Assembly: GCA_009782245.1 (NCBI GenBank)
Contig: WRKK01000167.1
Location: forward strand, 1 to 5,382
Source: Defluviitaleaceae bacterium
GTDB taxonomy: Bacteria > Bacillota > Clostridia > Lachnospirales > WQUN01
Direction: 5' to 3'
Length of the DNA: 5,382 nucleotides
Shown: positions 1-3,754 of the stretch, in pieces
How the letters are laid out: the number at the start of each line of letters is the position of its first letter
Numbering within the stretch: the first letter of the stretch is position 1
Made by a program: the position numbers and the translations under genes
The notes under the pieces: model-generated
Told to the model about the DNA's origin: nothing
What the model saw: only the letters and a program-made list of their open reading frames with translations
Databases searched by the model: none

Positions 1-68
1 CTAAGGCTCTAAGGCTCTAAGGCTCTAAGGCTCTAAGGCTCTAAGGCTCTAAGGCTCTAAGGCTCTAA
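1..68. repeat. 8-bp direct tandem repeat array, 8.5 visible copies
   Basis: The unit CTAAGGCT is repeated head to tail without any mismatch: eight full copies (1-64) plus CTAA (65-68). The array is cut by the left edge, so its real length is unknown. Each unit carries TAA on the plus strand and TAG on the minus strand. Because 8 is not a multiple of 3, every reading frame meets a stop every 24 bp, so the array cannot be part of a coding region. Perfect short-unit arrays usually expand and contract by slipped-strand mispairing. No function is recognised. Confidence 0.97.
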
Positions 69-72
69 TACA

Positions 73-101
73 ATTATCACATAGGTTTTTAGGTTTGTCA
101 A
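73..101 (-). promoter_or_regulatory. Putative sigma-A promoter firing into the tandem array
   Basis: On the minus strand TTGACA (101-96) is followed by a 17-bp spacer and GATAAT (78-73), with TG one base upstream of the -10 (extended -10). The predicted start is near 66-67, the right edge of the 8-bp array, so the transcript would begin in the repeat and run out of the window to the left. The served gene is not visible. This is inferred from consensus only. Confidence 0.55.
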
Positions 102-160
102 TAGGGTTGTAAAAATTTTTTTATGACTGTAAAATTGGCTTGTGTTGCATTTAGGATTTG

Positions 161-706
161 CTATAGGGCAATACTAGTCAAATCCAAAACCAACCCGCCC
201 TGCGTTTTCAAGGGGGTTTTCAAGTTTTGGTCGGGCAAAAAGGTTTTACCGATGGAGCATTTTATCTCGTTGGAATCCTGTTCAATTTGCCAAAACTCGG
301 TAATTTGTGAGGTTGCGTATAATTTGCTTAAAATTGTCCTATCCTCTTCCGAGCTATTTTTTGACCAAACTTCAATAGCCAAATCTGGGCAACCTGCCAT
401 TTTGTAGGTGCTTTCGTGTTGCTGAAGTTTGTTGTTTTGGAACAACATATAATCGGGCTGAATGTAGCCAGATTCTCGCAAAGTGTCCAGCGGAAGTGGC
501 TCGGCGTTTACGTTGTACAATTCAAACGGCGGATATTTTTCAAAACAGCCAAAAGTTCCCCTGTAAGCAAGGGCGTTGTTTTCTCTGTATAAAATAATTT
601 CTCGGTTGACAAGCCTGTCAAAGTAGGCAAACGAGAGTATATTGCTTATTCGCTCTAAAATGTCGCCGTGCCTTGGGTATACTGCCATATCTTGGTAAAA
701 AATCAT
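161..706 (-). CDS. Uma2-family (DUF820) restriction-endonuclease-fold protein
   Basis: This is a 181-aa protein with the Uma2/DUF820 signature. GYIQPDYMLF (residues 80-89) matches the first conserved PD block. PDLAIEVWSK (107-116) matches the 'PDLvvEvlS' core, with acidic candidates D85 and E112. It is followed by K128-L-Y and TEFWQI (136-141), equivalent to the usual 'EYWivD' strand. The family has a PD-(D/E)xK nuclease fold and is common in cyanobacteria and Firmicutes, but its biological role is mostly unknown; nuclease activity is family inference. The start at 706 is chosen because GGAGGTG (717-711) lies just upstream; an open frame continues to 805 but crosses the gene's own promoter. 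The length is typical. It is divergent from hicA across a 141-bp intergenic region, and no clear terminator is seen beyond 161. Confidence 0.88.
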   Translation of the reverse strand: MIFYQDMAVYPRHGDILERISNILSFAYFDRLVNREIILYRENNALAYRGTFGCFEKYPPFELYNVNAEPLPLDTLRESGYIQPDYMLFQNNKLQQHESTYKMAGCPDLAIEVWSKNSSEEDRTILSKLYATSQITEFWQIEQDSNEIKCSIGKTFLPDQNLKTPLKTQGGLVLDLTSIAL

Positions 707-734
707 GTTGCACCTCCGTGGGTTTAATGGGTTG

Positions 735-763
735 ATTATAGCAGATTTTTTGGGGGAAAGCAA
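735..763 (-). promoter_or_regulatory. Promoter of the Uma2-family gene
   Basis: TTGCTT (763-758), a 17-bp spacer and TATAAT (740-735) lie on the minus strand, with TGC directly before the -10 (extended -10). The predicted start is near 729, followed by the GGAGGTG ribosome binding site and the ATG at 706. Confidence 0.75.
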
Positions 764-786
764 ATGAGGATTGGTAAAATAAAAAT

Positions 787-815
787 TTGACAAATGCCAC
801 CACATATGGTATCAT
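787..815 (+). promoter_or_regulatory. hicAB promoter with palindromic operator candidate
   Basis: TTGACA (787-792), a 17-bp spacer and TATCAT (810-815) precede the hicA ribosome binding site AGGGAGGTG (832-840). The -35 sits inside a perfect 11-bp inverted repeat, ATTTG-A-CAAAT (785-795). A second imperfect dyad, ACC-N6-GGT, runs from the spacer to the -10. HicB antitoxins with a ribbon-helix-helix tail usually repress their own promoter, so these dyads are plausible operators; this is inference. The same promoter recurs at 2902-2930 with both dyads conserved. Confidence 0.78.
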
Positions 816-847
816 AAAATATCACGCAATAAGGGAGGTGAATCAAA

Positions 848-1096
848 ATGGCAAGCATAGACAAAGTGGTTGACAAAATTAAGCGTCAGCCGAATGGTAT
901 AAAAATGGGCGAAGCGGACAGAGTTCTACCTGCCCGTCCGGCAGGCGGGAGACATTACGATTACGTTCTAAACCGCCAAGTTGGCTCGCATAGGCACTAT
1001 TTGCACAGTTCGGGCGATATTATAACTATACCCGATCGAAAGCCCACCATTAAGCCAATCTACGTCAAAGAGATAATAGCCAGATTAGGGTTATAA
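848..1096 (+). CDS. hicA: HicA-type mRNA interferase toxin with a 7-residue insertion
   Basis: This 82-aa protein is a YcfA/HicA-family toxin, which in the family has a dsRBD-like fold and cleaves mRNA in a translation-independent way until HicB blocks it. The core is visible as RQVGSHRHYLH (residues 43-53), containing the G-S-H motif with the likely catalytic H48. IITIP (58-62) and the C-terminal helix ending in RLGL follow. The start is fixed by AGGGAGGTG seven bases upstream. Residues 28-34 (P-A-R-P-A-G-G) are encoded by a GC-rich 21-bp palindromic segment at 929-949. Removing it leaves a normal-looking 75-aa HicA, so it appears inserted between helix 1 and strand 1. Activity may survive, since this is probably a loop. 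hicB follows after 4-19 bp, depending on its start. Confidence 0.93.
   Translation: MASIDKVVDKIKRQPNGIKMGEADRVLPARPAGGRHYDYVLNRQVGSHRHYLHSSGDIITIPDRKPTIKPIYVKEIIARLGL
929..949. repeat. 21-bp GC-rich palindromic insert inside hicA
   Basis: CCTGCC (929-934) pairs with GGCAGG (940-945) around the loop CGTCC, followed by CGGG. A shifted pairing, CCCG (933-936) with CGGG (946-949), is also possible. Eighteen of 21 bases are G or C, in clear contrast to the AT-rich surroundings. The length is a multiple of three, no stop is introduced, and the HicA alignment expected from the family closes cleanly when it is removed. It resembles the small palindromic elements that insert in frame into genes in some bacteria, but I cannot assign it to a named family. 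Confidence 0.7.
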
Positions 1097-1115
1097 CTTT
1101 GTGCTTGCAAAAAAT

Positions 1116-1462
1116 ATGGCAAATTTAGAATATTATATGTCGTTGCCGTACACCACAATAATTGAGCCAGTTACTGATGAAAGCGGCTCGTATTACGTTG
1201 GCAGAATCATTGAATTAGACGGTTGCATGACGGACGGCGAAACAAAAGTTGAAGTAATAACCAACCTACAAGAGGCAATGCAAGGTTGGATTGAAACAAA
1301 ACTAGCCAACGGTTTTGAAGTTCCAGAGCCTGTACAAACAAGTGGCTCTAGCGGAAAGTTTACGTTGCGGTTGCCAAAATCGCTACATCAGCGGCTTGCA
1401 ACGGCGGCAAAAAAGAGGCTGTTTCCCTTAACCAGTACGCTATTTATAAGTTGAGCAGTTAG
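1116..1462 (+). CDS. hicB: HicB antitoxin, frame interrupted at a slippery A_AAA_AAG
   Basis: The N-terminal HicB domain (residues 1-75, with ELDGCMTDGET and EAMQGWIE) has the partial RNase H-like fold that binds HicA. A ribbon-helix-helix segment starts at KFTLRLPKSLHQRLATAAKK (81-100). In the zero frame the protein then ends in an atypical 12-residue tail, stopping at 1452-1454. A -1 shift at 1409-1415 (gcA AAA AAG) continues instead as EAVSLNQYAIYKLSS, stopping at 1460-1462. That is the normal end of the DNA-binding helix, giving 115 aa. A lost A in a run of seven, a sequencing error, or programmed frameshifting would all explain this. The ATG at 1116 is preferred because the partial copy at 2956 begins there; a GTG at 1101 is possible. 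hicA lies just upstream. Confidence 0.9.
1409..1415 (+). promoter_or_regulatory. Candidate -1 ribosomal frameshift heptamer in hicB
   Basis: A AAA AAG sits in the exact X XXY YYZ phase relative to the hicB frame. This is the slippery heptamer used in E. coli dnaX and several IS elements. A -1 slip places the ribosome on GAG GCT GTT and restores the family-typical C-terminus. I see no convincing downstream hairpin and only a weak GGCGG upstream, so a simple indel remains equally possible. Confidence 0.45.
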
Positions 1463-1487
1463 GATTTATTGAAATTTGCAAAATGCA

Positions 1488-1522
1488 AAAAGCCGATTTT
1501 GGGAAACCTTATCGGTTTTTTT
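1488..1522. terminator. Bidirectional rho-independent terminator between convergent operons
   Basis: CCGAT (1493-1497) pairs with ATCGG (1511-1515). Inside, GG and CC close a GAAA tetraloop (1502-1509). Seven T follow on the plus strand (1516-1522), and an A-run precedes the stem, so it also reads as a terminator for the minus-strand protease operon. A second small dyad, TTTGCA-AAA-TGCAAA (1475-1489), lies just before it. Confidence 0.72.
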
Positions 1523-1636
1523 AGTTTAGCTATTAAACCGTCAAAATACTTGCTTTGGTTAGGGTTTATCCTCTTTTTTGACAAAAACGTTGGTACGAGA
1601 TAGACTTAATGGTTGTTGTGTCTCTGTTTTTGATTC

Positions 1637-2371
1637 TTATTTTAACTGATAAGGTTCTAATAACCACAGCACGGTGTTTTTAGTCGCTTTATCTAAATTA
1701 GTAACCACAACATTTTCCGCTCTGTCTTTTAACTCTGTGATTATTTCTCCAGCTTGCTCCAAAGAGCCATGTACACTATGTAGGTTGCCCATTAACATAT
1801 TGTTTACCCATTCGGTTTCTGTAACAACGGAATAATGTGTCGGGAACTCTAAAGTTACTCCTTTTACTCCTCTCTTCAGCATAATTGGCGGAGTTTGCTG
1901 CATTTCTTCTAGTTGAGTTTCAAAAGGTTTATTTTGCAGTTCAAATAGCTTAGTATCTGAACGAAAATGTAGACGAGATAAAATATCCATTCCAATAATT
2001 CCATGGTATGAATACTCTTCCCAGTTCAATACTTCAACTTCTAAATTTTTTCGCTTGTATATTCCTATCATATGTAATAAGGATATTTTTGTGATGTCAA
2101 AGACTTTCTTCTCGGTAGCGGTTTGTTTTTCATGTTTGCTTTTGGTAAAATTTTTGTAGCCTAAATCCTCAAGAATATCTCTCACTATTGCTGTTTGTGA
2201 TGCTCCTGTGTCAACGAGTAATTTGATAGGAAATTCTGTTTTACCATCAGGCGAGTACAGCTTGCAATCTGTTTTGAAAGTCGTTTTATTTTTAACGTCA
2301 AAAGAAAGAAGAATACTGTCATTCAAACTCTTCTTCGATTGGTGTTGACGATAAACTGTATCCAATTTCAT
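1637..2371 (-). CDS. Retropepsin-like aspartic protease with a C-terminal extension
   Basis: This 244-aa protein is a single-lobe (clan AA) aspartic protease that would be active as a homodimer. LLVDTGAS (residues 51-58) holds the catalytic D54-T55-G56. HGIIGMDILSRL (123-134) is the second hydrophobic-hydrophobic-Gly block that ends the retropepsin fold. About 110 residues follow this core (135-244), beyond the usual domain; I do not recognise that region. There is no signal peptide or membrane segment, so it is probably cytoplasmic. The start is uncertain: the ATG at 2371 lies directly against AGGGAGGAGG, while a TTG at 2365 has ideal spacing to AGGAGG. Either start overlaps the 85-aa gene upstream by about 50 bp, suggesting translational coupling. 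The substrate is unknown. A damaged paralogue lies at 3033-3305. Confidence 0.85.
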   Translation of the reverse strand: MKLDTVYRQHQSKKSLNDSILLSFDVKNKTTFKTDCKLYSPDGKTEFPIKLLVDTGASQTAIVRDILEDLGYKNFTKSKHEKQTATEKKVFDITKISLLHMIGIYKRKNLEVEVLNWEEYSYHGIIGMDILSRLHFRSDTKLFELQNKPFETQLEEMQQTPPIMLKRGVKGVTLEFPTHYSVVTETEWVNNMLMGNLHSVHGSLEQAGEIITELKDRAENVVVTNLDKATKNTVLWLLEPYQLK

Positions 2372-2576
2372 CCTCCTCCCTTACCATATAGTATAATCCA
2401 GCACTCTGTGTTTTCAATACCTCCCTAATATTATAGCGTCCCTCTTCTTTGTTGTCGTAAACTCCATAGACCTCACAGCTATCCAGTTTATTAGCGTTGT
2501 ATTCATAGTTTATAAACAGTACCCATTTTCTAGGGTACATATCGTACAAATCGTCAAACTTAACTCGTTTATTCAT
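2319..2576 (-). CDS. Small conserved-context protein preceding the protease
   Basis: This 85-aa acidic protein has no signal peptide or membrane helix. A good ribosome binding site (GAGAGGAGC, 2592-2584) lies eight to nine bases before the ATG at 2576. The N-terminal part, LYDMYPRKWVLFINYEY (residues 10-26), shows a YP-x-x-WV pattern. The rest looks like a small alpha/beta domain (YGVYDNKEE, then IREVLKTQ, then GLYYMV). This shape faintly recalls DUF5678-like short proteins found next to clan AA proteases, which is recollection rather than a search result. Its 3' end overlaps the protease gene by about 50 bp and it follows the 84-aa gene by 19 bp, so all three are probably co-transcribed. A plausible role is partner, substrate or inhibitor of the protease; this is inference. 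Confidence 0.78.
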   Translation of the reverse strand: MNKRVKFDDLYDMYPRKWVLFINYEYNANKLDSCEVYGVYDNKEEGRYNIREVLKTQSAGLYYMVREEDEIGYSLSSTPIEEEFE

Positions 2577-2595
2577 TTTGTTGCTCCTCTCTTTT

Positions 2596-2850
2596 TTATG
2601 GTTTTTTATTTCTTGTTAGATTTCTGACCATTTTTTGTCCAAATATATCCTTTGTTGGGGGATAGTTTACCCATATATTCCTCTGGTTCTTTATCTTTTC
2701 TTCCAAATTGAGCAGAGAATAAATTACAGATTTATGTAATACACGCCGTGCTGCAAAAGTATCGTAATCAATCACTTCGTTCAGAACCTCAACAATATCT
2801 TCGCAATCACGAATCATGTGTTCTATGTAACCCCAACCATCAACTTTCAT
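2596..2850 (-). CDS. Hypothetical 84-aa helical protein, weakly HEPN/HepT-like
   Basis: The protein is mostly helical and charged. The spacing IEHMIRDCEDIVEVLNEV (residues 9-26), then DTFAARRVLHKSVIYSLLNLEEKI, then FGQKMVRN recalls the three helices and the 'G-x-R-N' end of HepT/DUF86 HEPN proteins. The Rx4-6H ribonuclease motif is absent, because no His follows R-N before the stop. The assignment is therefore tentative and the protein could be unrelated. The ATG at 2850 is chosen because the open frame further upstream starts at a TTG that is itself the -35 box. The predicted transcript start lies only about seven bases upstream, so translation would be nearly leaderless and without a Shine-Dalgarno site. 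It heads the 85-aa/protease operon and is divergent from the hicB remnant. Confidence 0.6.
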   Translation of the reverse strand: MKVDGWGYIEHMIRDCEDIVEVLNEVIDYDTFAARRVLHKSVIYSLLNLEEKIKNQRNIWVNYPPTKDIFGQKMVRNLTRNKKP

Positions 2851-2863
2851 ACAACTTTCATAA

Positions 2864-2892
2864 ATTATAGCAGAAAGATTGGAAAATGGCAA
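2864..2892 (-). promoter_or_regulatory. Promoter of the protease operon
   Basis: TTGCCA (2892-2887), a 17-bp spacer and a perfect TATAAT (2869-2864) lie on the minus strand, with TGC before the -10. The predicted start is near 2857, giving a very short leader before the ATG at 2850. Confidence 0.75.
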
Positions 2893-2901
2893 AATAAAAA
2901 T

Positions 2902-2930
2902 TTGACAAATGCCACCACATACGGTATTAT
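2902..2930 (+). promoter_or_regulatory. Duplicated hicAB promoter in front of the hicB remnant
   Basis: TTGACA (2902-2907), a 17-bp spacer and TATTAT (2925-2930) are present. The 40 bases at 2891-2930 match 776-815 with two C/T differences, and the ATTTG-A-CAAAT dyad (2900-2910) is intact. It should still be recognised by RNA polymerase and possibly by the full-length HicB made from the first locus. Confidence 0.78.
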
Positions 2931-2955
2931 GATAAAATAACAGGGGTGTGAAAAT

Positions 2956-3078
2956 ATGACAAACTTAGAATATTATATGTCGTTGCCGTACACCACAATA
3001 ATTGAGCCAGTTACTGACGAAAGCGGCTCGTATTACGTTGGCAGAATCCACGTTTTGCCCAAAATGCTGCTACCATAA
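2956..3078 (+). pseudogene. Truncated hicB copy lacking its toxin gene
   Basis: The first 93 bases (2956-3048) match the start of hicB (1116-1208) with three differences, coding for the first 31 residues (LEYYMSLPYTTI to YYVGRI). The match stops abruptly at 3048. The frame then runs through nine foreign codons to TAA at 3076-3078, giving a 40-residue product without the rest of the HicA-binding domain or the DNA-binding tail. The ribosome binding site AGGGGTG is intact. hicA is missing: the hicAB promoter leads straight to the hicB start. It is almost certainly non-functional as an antitoxin. Confidence 0.9.
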
Positions 3079-3305
3079 GAATTTGTTTTGGCTGGCGTAG
3101 TTTCTATGCCAGATTCTGCTATTTTTAGCATCTCAAAATAACGGGGGTTTATTGTTACAATACTAGCCCCAGTATCACAAACAAAGTTAATGTTGACTTC
3201 TTCAGATTTCAGCGAGTTCATAGCCTTTAATTTTAGATACCAATGCCCGCTGTCGTATTCCATTGTTTCGGAGTTGTCTGGCAAAAAGGTTTTAGTTTTT
3301 ATCAT
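3033..3305 (-). pseudogene. Truncated retropepsin-like protease, 3' end replaced by hicB sequence
   Basis: This 90-residue frame contains NFVCDTGASIVTINPRYF (residues 40-57), with the catalytic D44-T45-G46 triad and the following strand of a clan AA aspartic protease. It then breaks at W86. The last residues and the stop (3047-3033) are read from the antisense of the duplicated hicB fragment. The second Gly block (GIIGMD in the intact paralogue) and everything after it are missing, so no active fold is expected. It begins with ATG at 3305, overlapping the end of the upstream 97-aa gene by 14 bp, the same coupled arrangement as in the intact cassette. The protein differs strongly from the intact paralogue outside DTGAS, so it is an old paralogue or separate acquisition, not a recent duplicate. 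Confidence 0.85.
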
Positions 3306-3585
3306 TTATAATCCGCTCCAATTCATTTTCGTCAAAATCAAAAAAGAAATCTTTTGGTACTGGAAAAGTATCAAATTCCAATATCGGTCTCCATTCTGGG
3401 TATTTATTTGTGTCCAAAAAAAGCGTTCCTAGTTCGTCTTCTTCAATGAGTGCGAAAGGGTAGCCGCCAGAGTTTCCGTTTGTTTCGTTTGAATCTTTGA
3501 ATTTCCCTACCCAAACCATGCAATTTGGGTATTTTTTACGCATTTCCCTGCAGGTCATGTAGGTTGGGTTTTCTATTTTAATCAT
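3292..3585 (-). CDS. Small protein of the second protease cassette
   Basis: This 97-aa acidic protein has no signal peptide or membrane segment. The start at 3585 is supported by ACAGGAG (3600-3594) eight bases upstream; the open frame extending to 3678 crosses the promoter and is rejected. REMRKKYPNCMVWVGKF (residues 13-29) aligns in position with LYDMYPRKWVLFINYEY of the 85-aa protein, sharing YP-x-x and a hydrophobic/aromatic strand. An acidic stretch (LIEEDE) follows, then a D/F-rich tail (FFFDFDENELE). Similarity is weak, but size, position before a DTGAS protease and overlapping ends agree. The protease partner is truncated, so this gene may be an orphan left by the rearrangement. Confidence 0.72.
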   Translation of the reverse strand: MIKIENPTYMTCREMRKKYPNCMVWVGKFKDSNETNGNSGGYPFALIEEDELGTLFLDTNKYPEWRPILEFDTFPVPKDFFFDFDENELERIINDKN

Positions 3586-3633
3586 GTCAATTACTCCTGT
3601 TTTTGGTTTGCCGCTAGTTTTTGGCTTGTTTTT

Positions 3634-3662
3634 ATTGTAGCATAAAAGTTGGGTGGAGGCAA
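3634..3662 (-). promoter_or_regulatory. Promoter of the second (broken) cassette
   Basis: TTGCCT (3662-3657), a 17-bp spacer and TACAAT (3639-3634) lie on the minus strand, with TGC directly before the -10. The leader of about 40 bases contains the ACAGGAG ribosome binding site. Confidence 0.72.
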
Positions 3663-3692
3663 ATTTTTGAGCCATCAAAAAGGCTTATCGCC

Positions 3693-3738
3693 AAAACACG
3701 CAAAAAGGCGACCATTTAGCCGCCTTTTGCGTGTTTTT
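3693..3738. terminator. Strong hairpin terminator after the surface-protein gene
   Basis: AAAACACGCAAAAAGGCG (3693-3710) pairs with CGCCTTTTGCGTGTTTT (3721-3737) around a 10-base loop, with one bulged A. It is flanked by T-runs on both strands, so it can work in either direction. It lies 17 bp beyond the stop at 3755 and insulates the downstream cassette promoter from read-through. Confidence 0.9.
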
Positions 3739-3754
3739 ATCTTATTTCTTATTT

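Noticed and set aside
1..68. CRISPR array or replication-origin iterons
   Set aside because: The unit is 8 bp without spacers, and it does not match a DnaA box or a known iteron arrangement with an adjacent rep gene.
123..407. 94-codon plus-strand open frame opposite the Uma2 gene
   Set aside because: It is antisense to a well-supported family member and has no ribosome binding site or recognisable protein features.
707..815. N-terminal extension of the Uma2 gene and an overlapping 65-codon frame
   Set aside because: Both run through the gene's own -35/-10 region, and the strong ribosome binding site points to the ATG at 706.
2891..3048. Insertion sequence or integron carrying the second hic segment
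   Set aside because: No terminal inverted repeats, transposase, or flanking target duplication are visible at either end of the duplicated segment.
3190..3432. 80-codon plus-strand open frame
   Set aside because: It lies antisense to both genes of the broken cassette, with no start signals and an implausible composition.
3586..3678. 31-residue N-terminal extension of the 97-aa protein
   Set aside because: It covers the TTGCCT-17-TACAAT promoter, and ACAGGAG sits directly before the ATG at 3585.
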